DNA of 64,000 nt from Rhizobium sp. L51/94 (GCF_019355555.1 NZ_CP072144.1:62001-126000), one strand, 5' to 3'; numbered from the stretch's first letter, positions 43,184 through 52,576 are shown. Notes: generated by a model not told the origin, from the sequence alone. Made by a program: numbers and translations.

Positions 43184-43297
43184 GGTAATTTCTCGACTGT
43201 CGCGGAGGCTGATGCCAACTGCCGACCCCAAGGCTACAGCATCGTACCCGTTGCTGTCGACCACCGGCTCGACGACACGTTAAACTCTCAGGCGAGA

Positions 43298-43606
43298 TCA
43301 GCCCTGCTTTTCGGCCGGCGCCTCGACGTGCTGGCGATCTTGGTGGCGCCGCACGAGCTCGGCCTGTACCTCGTCCTGGAACAGCATCACCTGGCGGCGG
43401 ACGTCATCCTCGGAAAGACCCACCGCCGTCAGCTGCGCGGCCAACCTTCGGCATTCAGTTTTCCAGTAATCGACAGCGTCGGTGCCATGCTTGTCGTCCA
43501 GTTCACGCGCACAACGCTCGATATCACCCGCACGACTTGCCACCGGAAACACCACGATATTGCCATTGCCAACGACACTCAGCAGTTCACTCAACTTCGA
43601 CGCCAT
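43298..43606 (-). CDS. Small conserved protein, probable DUF6074 family
   Basis: A 102-residue protein with IVVFPVASRAGDIERCAREL, YWKTECRRLAAQLTAVGLSE and VMLFQDEVQAELVRR. This matches my recollection of DUF6074, a small family frequent in Rhizobiales. The function is unknown; the shape suggests a helical accessory protein. It lies alone between aroQ and the GGDEF gene. The start is uncertain by three codons. Confidence 0.6.
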   Translation of the reverse strand: MASKLSELLSVVGNGNIVVFPVASRAGDIERCARELDDKHGTDAVDYWKTECRRLAAQLTAVGLSEDDVRRQVMLFQDEVQAELVRRHQDRQHVEAPAEKQG

Positions 43607-43757
43607 GCGACTCAAAACCCTCGTTTACTGCTCCCTGTTTACGCGCAGTTGGTTAACGGTCTCTTGGCGAGGTAACCGGAATGGCACAACCGCGCCCTCT
43701 ACCTTTCCATGATATCTGCCTTATGTCTAAAGCAGGCGAAAAGCGGTGGAGGAAAGG

Positions 43758-44786
43758 GTGCAAGGACTTGGGCTGAAGCCAGACAACGAGGCGGAACGGC
43801 TGATTGCCGTCCGTTCCCTGAGTTCTGCACGCGGTGGCGCGACCACCGAAATGGAAGCTCTGGCAGGACTTGCCCGCAATGTTTTCGGAACTGCCTTTGC
43901 GGCCATCAACATCGTAGAGGAGGACTGGCTTCGCATAGCCGGTCAGGCGGGCCTGGTGCTCGGCGATTGCGGCCGCGACCAGTCGATCTGCACACGGGTC
44001 GTCTACGGCAACGACCTGCTCGTCGTCCCCGATCTGAAGGAAGATCCCGAGCTCAGGCATCTCCCCTTCGTCGACGGCGATCCCTTTTTCCGCTTTTATG
44101 CAGGAGCACCGGTCGAGCTCGATCCGGGGTTGGCAGTGGGCGCATTCTGTATTCTCGACACCCATCCGCGCGAGCTCGACGTCTTGCAGATCGAGACATT
44201 GCGAAACTTTGCGGTGGTCGCCAGCGCTCTGTTGCGGCTGCAAAAGTCGAATATCGTCATGTCGCTCACCGAGCAGGATCTCCGCACGGCGGCGATGACG
44301 GACCCGCTCACCGGTTTCTTCAACCGATCGGCGCTGCCGGCCTTCGTCGATAGCGCTTTGACAAAGGCCCTCGAATCCGACCGCCCGTTCGGAGCGCTCT
44401 ATATCGACCTTGACGGGTTCAAGGCGATCAATGACCGGCTCGGCCATCACGGCGGCGACGATATCCTGCGCCAGGGGGCGGAGCGCATCCGCGCAGTCAT
44501 CCGCTCGAGCGACATCGCCGTGCGCATGGGCGGCGACGAGTTTGCCATCTTCTCTCCGGAACTCGGCAGCCCCAGAGCAACAGCCGCATTGGCGGAACGG
44601 GTGGTCGGGGCCTTCCGCGAGCCTTTTGTGATCGAGGGGGAAATGATCCGCGTCAGCGTCAGCGTCGGAGCGGCCGTGGCACCGGAGGCCGGCAATGATC
44701 GGCAGACGCTTCTGAAGAATGTCGACGACGCACTGTACCGGGCGAAATCGGCAGGACGCGACCAGTTCGCCTTGTACCGCCAATAA
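43758..44786 (+). CDS. GAF-domain diguanylate cyclase
   Basis: A protein of about 342 residues, with an N-terminal GAF domain (about 30-165) and a C-terminal GGDEF domain (about 175-340). The cyclase signature MGGDEF is intact, and the inhibitory I-site RSSD lies just upstream, so it should make c-di-GMP with product inhibition. The start is a GTG with GGAGG spaced 5 nt; another GTG is 12 nt earlier. The GAF ligand is unknown. With the EAL protein at the left edge, the window has both making and breaking enzymes. Confidence 0.9.
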   Translation: MQGLGLKPDNEAERLIAVRSLSSARGGATTEMEALAGLARNVFGTAFAAINIVEEDWLRIAGQAGLVLGDCGRDQSICTRVVYGNDLLVVPDLKEDPELRHLPFVDGDPFFRFYAGAPVELDPGLAVGAFCILDTHPRELDVLQIETLRNFAVVASALLRLQKSNIVMSLTEQDLRTAAMTDPLTGFFNRSALPAFVDSALTKALESDRPFGALYIDLDGFKAINDRLGHHGGDDILRQGAERIRAVIRSSDIAVRMGGDEFAIFSPELGSPRATAALAERVVGAFREPFVIEGEMIRVSVSVGAAVAPEAGNDRQTLLKNVDDALYRAKSAGRDQFALYRQ

Positions 44787-44795
44787 ACAAAAAAA

Positions 44796-44825
44796 TGGGC
44801 CGCGACCCTTTCAGGAGGCGGCCCA
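44796..44825 (-). terminator. Terminator of glnII (also faces the GGDEF gene)
   Basis: TGGGCCGC and GCGGCCCA form an 8-bp stem. Reading the minus strand it is followed by ATTTTTTTGTTT, a strong U-tail 22 bp after the glnII stop. Confidence 0.8.
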
Positions 44826-44847
44826 TCGATGACGCAACAGACTAACC

Positions 44848-45888
44848 TTATGCGGCGGCGGAGACGCTGCCTTCGGTCGGAACTTCTGCAATGGTCTTCA
44901 GGATCTGCGAAGCGATCTGGTAGGGGTCGCCCTGCGAGTTCGGGCGGCGATCTTCGAGGTAGCCCTTGTAGTCGTTCTTGATGAACGAGTGCGGCACGCG
45001 GATCGATGCACCACGGTCGGCAACGCCGTAGGAGAACTTGTTCCACGGAGCAGTTTCGTGCTTGCCGGTGAGGCGCTTGTCGTTGTCAGGACCGTAGACA
45101 TTGATGTGGTCCATCAGGTTCTTTTCGAAGGCTGCCATCAGGGCTTCGAAATAGGCCTTGCCGCCGACTTCGCGCATGTAGGCGGTCGAGAAGTTGGCGT
45201 GCATGCCCGAGCCGTTCCAGTCTGTGTCGCCGAGCGGCTTGCAGTGATATTCGATATCGACGCCGTACTTTTCGGTCAGGCGCTGCAGCAGGTAGCGGGC
45301 TATCCACATTTCGTCGGCGGCGCGCTTGGAGCCCTTGCCGAAGATCTGGAATTCCCACTGACCCTTCGCCACTTCGGCGTTGATGCCTTCGTGGTTGATA
45401 CCGGCTGCAAGGCAGATGTCGAGGTGCTCTTCGACGATCTGGCGCGCGATGCTGCCAACGTTCGAATAGCCGACGCCCGTGTAGTAAGGACCCTGCGGAG
45501 CAGGATAGCCGGCTTCTGGGAAGCCCAGCGGACGGCCGTTCTCGTAGAAGAAGTATTCCTGCTCGAAGCCGAACCAGGCGCCGGCATCGTCGAGGATGGT
45601 AGCGCGGGAATTGCTAGGATGCGGCGTGACGCCGTCCGGCATCATGACTTCGCACATGACGAGAACGCCGTTCAAGCGCTCACTGTCCGGAAAAACGGCA
45701 ACGGGCTTCAGCACGCAATCGGAGCTGCGGCCTTCGGCCTGCATCGTCGACGATCCGTCGAAACCCCAGAGAGGCAGTTCCTCGAGAGTTGGGAATGCGG
45801 CGAATTCCTTGATCTGCGTCTTGCCGCGCAGATTGGGAACCGGCGTGTAACCGTCGAGCCAGATGTACTCGAGTTTATATTTCGTCAT
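44848..45888 (-). CDS. glnII: Glutamine synthetase type II
   Basis: A 346-residue eukaryotic-type GSII, the nitrogen-stress glutamine synthetase of rhizobia. WGFDGSSTMQAEGRSSD, the catalytic GFEQEYFF, HEGINAEVAKGQWEFQIFG and the GADRGASIRVPH-like VADRGASIRVPHSF segment are present. Unlike GSI it is not adenylylated and is controlled mainly at transcription by NtrC. The upstream region holds a sigma-54-like element and the divergent DUF2735-like gene, as expected in this lineage. Confidence 0.97.
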   Translation of the reverse strand: MTKYKLEYIWLDGYTPVPNLRGKTQIKEFAAFPTLEELPLWGFDGSSTMQAEGRSSDCVLKPVAVFPDSERLNGVLVMCEVMMPDGVTPHPSNSRATILDDAGAWFGFEQEYFFYENGRPLGFPEAGYPAPQGPYYTGVGYSNVGSIARQIVEEHLDICLAAGINHEGINAEVAKGQWEFQIFGKGSKRAADEMWIARYLLQRLTEKYGVDIEYHCKPLGDTDWNGSGMHANFSTAYMREVGGKAYFEALMAAFEKNLMDHINVYGPDNDKRLTGKHETAPWNKFSYGVADRGASIRVPHSFIKNDYKGYLEDRRPNSQGDPYQIASQILKTIAEVPTEGSVSAAA

Positions 45889-46373
45889 GGCGAACCTCTC
45901 ATAGGTTTACGAAGCTAAGGTCAGTAAAGTCTATCGGCGTCGGCGGCCTCGGATCGTGGCCGTCCACGTTTGCCAAGAGACATGCATTTGCTATGCCAGT
46001 TTCTGCGCCAACCCCTTCGCAACGCCATCTTCCAGCGGTTGGCACACTTCTTTAACCAGAATATTCTAAAATTCACATATTAAAGAGGCCAGCGCGCTGC
46101 GCTGGTGGCGACATCTGCGGCCTTTTCCGCATGGAAGCGCATCTTCCGGTTCGCTTCGCTCACGGCATAGGCCGGCACAACGCTGACAATGATCTGTCAG
46201 CGTAAATTTACGCCACAATATCACCACGATTTCCCTTGCGGAAAACGGCGAATTGCCTACATATTCAACATAATGATTTCTTTTTAATCATTTCGAGCAA
46301 ATGGCAGGCAGACATGTTACATTGAGAATGCCGGGAGTCGTGATCTCCACGGGGAAACGAAAGATAGACATCA
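45889..46373. other. Divergent regulatory region between glnII and the DUF2735-like gene
   Basis: About 485 bp without a gene. It contains a sigma-54-like element (listed separately) and an AT-rich half near the DUF2735-like gene with an AATGATT/AATCATT hairpin around 46271-46291. I could not define NtrC sites with confidence by eye. Confidence 0.55.
45983..45998 (-). promoter_or_regulatory. Candidate sigma-54 promoter of glnII
   Basis: On the minus strand the sequence TGGCATA-GCAA-ATGCA matches TGGCAYR-N4-TTGCW at all but one position (A for the first T). The -24 GG and -12 GC are correctly spaced. It would give a leader of about 85 nt before glnII. glnII is a known sigma-54/NtrC target in rhizobia, which supports the reading. 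Confidence 0.5.
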
Positions 46374-46583
46374 ATGGCAAACACACACGCAGAAACGGCA
46401 ACGATCTACCAGTTTCCCATCATCACCCGTAAGGTCCGACGCGACCTCGGTGGTGACGCGACCGTCGTATTGCTCGATCGAAAGCTCAATCGGTTTTCCG
46501 AAGGTGCGTATGCGGATGCTGCCTATGGCGGCAGCTGGTATCATGACGCGGCTATCGAAGCCGAGCACAAGCCGAAGTCCTGA
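46374..46583 (+). CDS. DUF2735-like small protein
   Basis: A 69-residue protein with TATIYQFPIITRKVRRDL and GGSWYHDAAIEAEHK, the two blocks I associate with DUF2735. GGGGAAACGAAAG lies ahead of the ATG. Its location beside glnII is common in Rhizobiaceae, so a role in nitrogen status has been suspected, but none is established. It may share regulation through the divergent region. Confidence 0.7.
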   Translation: MANTHAETATIYQFPIITRKVRRDLGGDATVVLLDRKLNRFSEGAYADAAYGGSWYHDAAIEAEHKPKS

Positions 46584-46696
46584 TCCCCAAAGCCGGCGCA
46601 GACGTCCAGAAGCTTCCGCTGCTCCGTGGCTTGCGATCGAAGTTATGAGCTGTGCCTACATATGCGCGAACCGAAACCATCACGCTCCTAACCATG

Positions 46697-46721
46697 GGAA
46701 CATATCCCATCCTGACTGGTT
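46697..46721 (+). promoter_or_regulatory. Candidate EcfG-type general-stress promoter
   Basis: GGAAC, a 16-nt spacer and GGTT resemble the EcfG (RpoE2) consensus GGAAC-N16/17-CGTT with one mismatch. It lies 27 nt before the start of the next small gene. A weaker copy, AGAAC-N16-TGTT (47157..47181), precedes ligD. Both suggest stress-induced expression. Confidence 0.45.
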
Positions 46722-46748
46722 GCTGCTTTTCAACCTCAGGAGGACATC

Positions 46749-47087
46749 ATGGCCGAAGAATTCACACCGAAACCCGCTACGCCGCTAGGCATCATCGAGC
46801 CCTCCGACGCGCCGCTCGTCGATGAAGCCCTGGCGCAGCCGAAGTCGGACTTTTCAGATACCGTCGCCGACCAGGTTGAAGCGCTAAAGGCCGAGGTCGC
46901 CAGCCTGTCGACTTACATAGCCGATATGACAGATGCGGCGCGCACCAAGCTCAAGTCAAACGCGAATGCGGTAGAGGCGGTGGTCGACGAGACCGTCAGG
47001 CTGCACCCGGTCCTCAGCGTTCTGACCGCAGCCGGCATGGGATATCTCCTGGCACTGGCCGTACACGGCGTCAACCGCCACCGCTGA
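46749..47087 (+). CDS. Small protein with C-terminal transmembrane helix (DUF883/ElaB-YqjD-like)
   Basis: A 112-residue protein. An acidic N-terminus leads into a helical region (DQVEALKAEVASLSTYIADM), and the protein ends with a single membrane helix (VLSVLTAAGMGYLLALAVHG) and a short basic tail. The arrangement resembles ElaB/YqjD stress proteins that tether ribosomes to the inner membrane; the sequence resemblance is weak. CAGGAGGACATC precedes the ATG. The EcfG-like promoter and the position next to ligD fit a stationary-phase or stress gene. Confidence 0.65.
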   Translation: MAEEFTPKPATPLGIIEPSDAPLVDEALAQPKSDFSDTVADQVEALKAEVASLSTYIADMTDAARTKLKSNANAVEAVVDETVRLHPVLSVLTAAGMGYLLALAVHGVNRHR

Positions 47088-47210
47088 TCCGCCCGCAATC
47101 CTTTCGTCTCCCTCGCGCCAGACTCCGGCGCAGGGGGCGAAAGTGAATCCGGGCACAGAACAAAGGCCACGCGCCTGTGTTGTGTCGATGACGGAACTCT
47201 GGAGACACCC

Positions 47211-49880
47211 ATGGTCGGCGACGAAAATCTCAAGACCTATCGCGCCAAGCGAGATTTCAAGAAAACGCAGGAGCCGAGCGGCGAAACGGAGATTGCTGCC
47301 TCGAACAGAAGGCGGTTCGTCATCCAAAAGCACGACGCGACGAGGCTTCACTATGACCTGCGCCTGGAACTCGACGGCGTCTTCAAGTCCTGGGCAGTCA
47401 CCAAGGGTCCGTCTCTCGATCCCGGCGACAAGCGCCTTGCCGTCGAGGTCGAGGACCATCCGCTCGACTACGGCGACTTCGAAGGTACAATTCCGAAAGG
47501 CCAGTATGGCGGCGGCACGGTGCTGCTGTGGGACCGCGGATACTGGGAGCCGGAAGGCAGCAAGACCCCGGAAAGAGCGCTTGAAGACGGCGATTTCAAA
47601 TTCAGTCTCGAGGGCGAAAAGCTGCATGGCAGCTTTGTGCTTGTCCGCATGAAGCACGACCGGAACGGCGGCAAGCGAACCAACTGGCTGCTGATCAAGC
47701 ATCATGACGATCATGCCGTGGACACCGGCGGCGAGAAAATTCTCGAGAAGGATAGCTCCGTCGCGTCCGGCCGCTCGTTGGAAACGATTGCCGCAGGCAA
47801 GGGAAAGGCCCCCAAACCTTTCATGCTTGCTAAGAGCACTTCGTCCGCCGGCGCTGTCTGGGACACCAGCGAGGGACTGGCTGCAGAAGAACGCGCTACC
47901 AAAGAGCCAACGCGCAAGTCAGCCAAGGCCGAGGTCAAGGGCAAAGCCGGCGCAAAGGAAAGCAGCTCGGCAATGCCGGATTTCATACCGCCGCAGCTTT
48001 GTGACACGGGCGCACGGCCACCGTCCGGTAAGGGCTGGGTACACGAAATCAAGTTCGATGGTTACCGCATCCAGATGCGGATAGTGGGCGGTAGCGTCAG
48101 CCTGAAGACCCGCAAGGGCCTCGACTGGACGGACAAGTTCAGCGCGATTGCCCGCGCCGCAGAGGCTCTGCCCGATGGCATCATCGACGGGGAAATCGCC
48201 GCGCTCGACAGCCATGGCGCGCCGGACTTTGCCGCCCTGCAGGCAGCCCTTTCAGAGGGAAAGACTGAGGATCTCGTTTTCTTCGCCTTCGATCTGCTGT
48301 TCGATGGCGGGGAGGACGTGCGCGAACAACCTCTTTCCGAGCGCAAGATTCGCCTGCAGAAGATCTTGGACAAAGCAAAGCCCGATGCCCGCATCCGGTT
48401 TGTCGAGCATTTCGACACCGGTGGCGACGCGGTGCTGCGCTCCGCCTGCCAGCTTTCCCTTGAAGGCATCATCTCGAAGAAGCTCGACGCTCCCTACCAT
48501 TCCGGCCGTAGCGCCTCGTGGTCGAAGTCGAAATGCCGCGCCGGCCACGAGGTGGTGGTCGGCGGATGGGCAACGACCAACGGACGGTTCCGTTCGCTGC
48601 TGGTTGGCGTCTACAGAGGCGATCATTTCGTCTATGTCGGCCGAGTAGGCACCGGATATGGCGAGGCGAAACTCAAGACGCTCGAACCAAGACTGGAAGC
48701 CGTCAAAGCTGACAAATCGCCATTCACCGGCATCGGTGCCCCGCGCAAGGATGCGAGCATTGTCTGGGCAAGGCCGGAGCTCGTCGCCGAGATCGAATTC
48801 GCCGGCTGGACGAATGACGGGCAGGTTCGACAGGCGGCGTTCAAGGGCCTGCGCGACGACAAGCCCGCATCCGAGGTCGAGGCCGAAAAGCCTGCATCGC
48901 CTGTAAAGGTAGAGGTGCCGCATCCGGAAGAGAAAGTCCACGCAACCCGGCGGGGCGCAGCAGCCCGGGCGTCGGTCATGGGCGTGGCGATCTCCCATCC
49001 AGACAAGGCCATGTGGCCTGACGCCGGCGACGGCGAGCCGGTCACCAAGCTGGATCTTGCCCAGTATCTGGAGGCGGTCGGTCCATGGATGATGGACCAC
49101 ATTGCCGGTCGGCCGTGCTCGATAATCCGGGCGCCCGACGGCATCGGCGGCGAGCAGTTCTTCCAGAGGCATGCAATGCAGAGCACATCGAACCTGCTGG
49201 ATCTTGTCACCGTATCAGGCGATCGCAAGCCCTATCTCGAAATCGACCGCATCGAAGGCCTTGCCGCGGTGGCGCAAGTCGCGGCGCTCGAGCTGCATCC
49301 CTGGAATTGCCTGCCGAAAAAACCCGAAGTGCCCGGAAGACTGGTATTCGACCTCGATCCCGGCCCTGACGTGCCATTCTCGACCGTAGTCGAGGCTGCG
49401 CGCGAGTTGCGCGACCGGCTCGAGGAGCTAGGCCTTGTCAGCTTCTGCAAGACCACCGGCGGCAAGGGCCTGCACGTCGTCACACCTCTGTCGGAAGGCA
49501 AGACGGCGCTGACATGGCAGGAGGCGAAGACGTTTGCCCACGACCTCTGTCTTCAGACGGCCCATGACGCCCCTGACCGCTACGTCGTCAACATGGCAAA
49601 GAAGCTTCGCAACGGACGCATCTTCCTCGATTACCTGCGCAACGACCGCATGGCGACGGCAGTCGCCCCGCTTTCGACACGCGCGAGACCGGGCGCGACG
49701 GTGTCGATGCCGATCCTTTGGTCGCAGGTCAAGTCCGACCTCGACCCGAAAGGCTTCACAATCCGCACCGTGCCCGCCCTGCTGAAGAAGAGCTCGGCCT
49801 GGGAAGACTACAACGACGGCGCCCGCCCACTCGCCCCGGCGGTAAAGCGCCTCGCAAAATCGCGCGCGGACGCGGCCTGA
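47211..49880 (+). CDS. ligD: Multifunctional DNA ligase D (phosphoesterase-ligase-polymerase)
   Basis: An 889-residue NHEJ enzyme. Order: N-terminal 3'-phosphoesterase (about 40-180; RFVIQKHDATRLHYDLRLEL, GTIPKGQYGGGTV), central ATP-dependent ligase (about 255-560; nucleotidylation motif HEIKFDGYR and motif DGEIAAL), and C-terminal primase-polymerase (about 585-885; LVFDLDPGPDVPF, FCKTTGGKGLHVVTPL). The phosphoesterase-ligase-polymerase order is usual in rhizobia and pseudomonads. It repairs double-strand breaks with Ku, but no ku gene is in the window. Its stop overlaps the next ATG (TGATG). Confidence 0.95.
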   Translation: MVGDENLKTYRAKRDFKKTQEPSGETEIAASNRRRFVIQKHDATRLHYDLRLELDGVFKSWAVTKGPSLDPGDKRLAVEVEDHPLDYGDFEGTIPKGQYGGGTVLLWDRGYWEPEGSKTPERALEDGDFKFSLEGEKLHGSFVLVRMKHDRNGGKRTNWLLIKHHDDHAVDTGGEKILEKDSSVASGRSLETIAAGKGKAPKPFMLAKSTSSAGAVWDTSEGLAAEERATKEPTRKSAKAEVKGKAGAKESSSAMPDFIPPQLCDTGARPPSGKGWVHEIKFDGYRIQMRIVGGSVSLKTRKGLDWTDKFSAIARAAEALPDGIIDGEIAALDSHGAPDFAALQAALSEGKTEDLVFFAFDLLFDGGEDVREQPLSERKIRLQKILDKAKPDARIRFVEHFDTGGDAVLRSACQLSLEGIISKKLDAPYHSGRSASWSKSKCRAGHEVVVGGWATTNGRFRSLLVGVYRGDHFVYVGRVGTGYGEAKLKTLEPRLEAVKADKSPFTGIGAPRKDASIVWARPELVAEIEFAGWTNDGQVRQAAFKGLRDDKPASEVEAEKPASPVKVEVPHPEEKVHATRRGAAARASVMGVAISHPDKAMWPDAGDGEPVTKLDLAQYLEAVGPWMMDHIAGRPCSIIRAPDGIGGEQFFQRHAMQSTSNLLDLVTVSGDRKPYLEIDRIEGLAAVAQVAALELHPWNCLPKKPEVPGRLVFDLDPGPDVPFSTVVEAARELRDRLEELGLVSFCKTTGGKGLHVVTPLSEGKTALTWQEAKTFAHDLCLQTAHDAPDRYVVNMAKKLRNGRIFLDYLRNDRMATAVAPLSTRARPGATVSMPILWSQVKSDLDPKGFTIRTVPALLKKSSAWEDYNDGARPLAPAVKRLAKSRADAA

Positions 49881-50953
49881 TGGCGGTGAAGGCAGGCCGG
49901 AAAGGCAAAAAGGCTGATGTCAGCAAGGGAGACCTGCTCGGCATCGCGCTCGATACATCACCGATGGAGGCGCGCTCCGCCGAGGCGTTGCCGCAGGGCG
50001 ATGGCTGGCAATACGAACCGAAGTGGGATGGCTTCCGCTGCCTCGCGTTCAAAAATGGCGAGGAAGTCGCGCTTCATGCGAAATCCGGCAAACCGCTCGG
50101 ACGCTACTTTCCCGAGGTTCTCGCACTATTGGCCGAGATTCCGGCCGAGAGATTTATCATCGACAGCGAGTTGGTGATCGAAATCGACGGTCACCTCTCG
50201 TTCGAGGCGCTGCAGATGCGCCTTCATCCGGCGGAAAGCCGCATTCGAAAGCTCGCCGCCGCCACGCCGGCTCGCCTCGTCATGTTCGACATGCTGCTGT
50301 CTTCGGACGGGATGCCGCTGGTCGACCTGCCGATGTCCGAGCGCCGTAGCGCACTCGAAAGCTTCGCAAAGCAGAACCCCCGTCCGCGACAGATGGTACT
50401 GTCGCCCTTCACGACCGACCTTACCCAGGCTGAGCGCTGGCTTTCGTCGTCGGGAAATAGCGCCACCGACGGCGTCGTCGCCAAACGCCGAGACGGCGCC
50501 TACGAGCCGGGCATCCGCGCGATGCTGAAGGTGAAACGCCTGCGCACCGCCGACTGCGTCATCGGCGGCTTCCGCTACGAGAGCAACAGCGCCGAAGTCG
50601 GCTCGCTTCTGCTCGGCCTCTACAACGAGGACGGCAAGCTCGATCACGTCGGCTACACCTCGACAATTTCGGACGAGGAACGACCGGATCTCACAAAACA
50701 GCTCGAGGCGCTGCAGGCACCACCAGGTTTTGCCGGCAAGGCGCCGGGCGGCCCCAGCCGCTGGACGACCGAGCGCAGCGCAGCGTGGCAGCCCCTGCGG
50801 CCGGAGCTTGTCGTGGAAGTCCGCTTCGACCAGGTGACAGGCCGGCGTTTCCGGCACGGAACGACGCTGGTGCGCTGGCGACCGGACAAGGACCCGCGCC
50901 AGTGCACATTCGAGCAGATAGCGCCGCCTCTTGCACCGGATGAGGTCGATTAG
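49880..50953 (+). CDS. ligC: ATP-dependent DNA ligase (LigC type)
   Basis: A 357-residue stand-alone ligase with an adenylation domain (YEPKWDGFRCLAFKNG, lysine nucleophile; IIDSELVIE; motif IV-like DGVVAKRRDG) and an OB-fold domain. It is coupled to ligD by a 1-nt overlap, so it is made from the same message. LigC proteins back up gap and nick sealing in base excision repair and NHEJ. The start is fixed by the overlap. Confidence 0.92.
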   Translation: MAVKAGRKGKKADVSKGDLLGIALDTSPMEARSAEALPQGDGWQYEPKWDGFRCLAFKNGEEVALHAKSGKPLGRYFPEVLALLAEIPAERFIIDSELVIEIDGHLSFEALQMRLHPAESRIRKLAAATPARLVMFDMLLSSDGMPLVDLPMSERRSALESFAKQNPRPRQMVLSPFTTDLTQAERWLSSSGNSATDGVVAKRRDGAYEPGIRAMLKVKRLRTADCVIGGFRYESNSAEVGSLLLGLYNEDGKLDHVGYTSTISDEERPDLTKQLEALQAPPGFAGKAPGGPSRWTTERSAAWQPLRPELVVEVRFDQVTGRRFRHGTTLVRWRPDKDPRQCTFEQIAPPLAPDEVD

Positions 50954-50983
50954 GGGCCGGTACAAGCCGTCCCTTCACGAACG

Positions 50984-51919
50984 CTAGCCGGCGTTCGCGG
51001 TCAGCCATTCGCTGACATGGCTAACGGTATCGCCGTAGAACGTCTCGTACAGCGACTGCGAGACGTAGCCGATATGCGGGGTTGCCAGGACGTTGGGCAG
51101 TGTCCGGAATGGATGATCCGGCAACATCGGCTCGACGTCGAAGACATCCACCGCAGCACCGGCGATGGCCTTGCGCTTGAGTGCATCGATCAGCGCTGCC
51201 TCCGTGACGATAGGGCCGCGCGAGGTATTGATGAGGAAGGCGGAAGGCTTCATCAGCGCAATCTCGTCGGCCCCGACCAGTCCGCGACTGCGATCGCTGA
51301 GCACCAGATGTACGCTCAGGAAATCGGATTGCCGGAACAGCGCCTCTTTAGAGACCAGCGTCGTCCCGAACTGTTCGGCCTTATCGGCCGTCAGGTTCTG
51401 GCTCCACGCGATGGTCTTCATGCCGAATGCCTGGGCGATGGTCGCGACCCGCGAGCCGACATTGCCAAGCCCGAGCAATCCGAGCGTCTTGCCGTTGAGA
51501 TCGGAACCGATCGAACGCTGCCAGCCGCCGGATCGAAGAGAGGCATTCTCGCTGGCGACGTGACGGGCAACGCCGAGGATCAGCGCCCATGTCATTTCCA
51601 CGGTCGCCGTCGATGCATAGCCCGTGTGCTTGACGACGATGCCGCGTTCCGCTGCAGCTCCAACATCGATCGAGGCATTACGCGCGCCGGTCGAGACGAT
51701 GAGCTTCAGGTTAGGCAATTGTGCCAGCAACTCGGCCGGCAGCGGCGTGCGTTCGCGCATGACGCAGATCACATCGAACGGCGCCAACCGCTGGACGAGT
51801 TTCTGCCGGTCGGCGAGGTGATCGTTGAAGACGGTGACCTCGGCCCGCGCGGTCACATCGGACCAGTCGGCAAGCGTCAGGGCTACATTCTGATAGTCGT
51901 CCAGGACTGCGATTTTCAT
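50984..51919 (-). CDS. D-2-hydroxyacid dehydrogenase family protein
   Basis: A 311-residue NAD-dependent dehydrogenase. The Rossmann motif is GKTLGLLGLGNVGSRVA. Catalytic Arg (INTSRGPIV), Glu (VDVFDVEPM) and His (ATPHIGYVS) are in place. It belongs with phosphoglycerate dehydrogenase-like and glyoxylate-reductase-like enzymes; the substrate is not evident. Stands alone. Confidence 0.88.
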   Translation of the reverse strand: MKIAVLDDYQNVALTLADWSDVTARAEVTVFNDHLADRQKLVQRLAPFDVICVMRERTPLPAELLAQLPNLKLIVSTGARNASIDVGAAAERGIVVKHTGYASTATVEMTWALILGVARHVASENASLRSGGWQRSIGSDLNGKTLGLLGLGNVGSRVATIAQAFGMKTIAWSQNLTADKAEQFGTTLVSKEALFRQSDFLSVHLVLSDRSRGLVGADEIALMKPSAFLINTSRGPIVTEAALIDALKRKAIAGAAVDVFDVEPMLPDHPFRTLPNVLATPHIGYVSQSLYETFYGDTVSHVSEWLTANAG

Positions 51920-52000
51920 CTGTGTTCCTTCAAGGGCTGATAAGCCTAACCTAGGAACGAAGAACCATTTTCACAGGGCCGAAACGCGGACGGCGGCCCA

Positions 52001-52576
52001 TCAGCCGCCGCAGGTGCGCAGCTGGCTGTTGTAGGTCGAGGCGATGCCGGCGGCCCGGCGGGCGGTGCGCTGCAGCTCGCCATTGGAGCGGAAGCTGCCG
52101 CGGCTGTAGCCGTCATGGCCGACATAATAGGCCATGTAGAGATTGTAGGTATCGTTCAGCGCGATGCCGTTCTGGAGATGGCTTTGCGCATGGTACCAGC
52201 CGATGAAATTGATCGCGTCGGCAAAATTGGTCCGTCGGGCCGACCAGTGGCCGGTCGCCCGCTGGTAGCGCGACCATGTTCCATCGAGAGCCTGGGCATA
52301 ACCATAGGCGCTGGAAGGCCGCGTCCATGGGATGAAACCGAGCAATAGTGTGCGCGGTGGCCGTGCATAGGGCTGGAAACCGGATTCGACGTAGATCGTC
52401 GCCATCAGCACCGGCACGGGGACCCCGTACTCGCGCGAGGCCTTGTCGGCTGCCCTTCGCCAGTTGTTGAAAAGGCCGTCGCGCTGCTCGAAAATGGCGC
52501 AGCTGTTGCGGATCTGATGGGGCGCCGTCGCGCAACTGGACAACACGACAAGGGCGGCGATAAACAATTTTCGCAT
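52001..52576 (-). CDS. Lytic-transglycosylase-like lipoprotein
   Basis: A 191-residue protein with a lipoprotein signal (MRKLFIAALVVLSSC, Cys15 as lipidation site). The SLT-like domain has MATIYVESGFQPYARPP (Glu in the catalytic-site motif), SAYGYAQALDGTW, INFIGWYHAQSH and YVGHDGYSRG. It probably cleaves or binds peptidoglycan in the periplasm. No secretion or conjugation genes are near, so a general cell-wall role is likelier than a type III or IV system part. Confidence 0.82.
   Translation of the reverse strand: MRKLFIAALVVLSSCATAPHQIRNSCAIFEQRDGLFNNWRRAADKASREYGVPVPVLMATIYVESGFQPYARPPRTLLLGFIPWTRPSSAYGYAQALDGTWSRYQRATGHWSARRTNFADAINFIGWYHAQSHLQNGIALNDTYNLYMAYYVGHDGYSRGSFRSNGELQRTARRAAGIASTYNSQLRTCGG

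Noticed and set aside
46039..46054. Sigma-54-like TTGGCAC on the plus strand facing the DUF2735-like gene
   Set aside because: The -24 half is good, but the -12 GC is missing (TTTAA in its place), so it is unlikely to be a working promoter.
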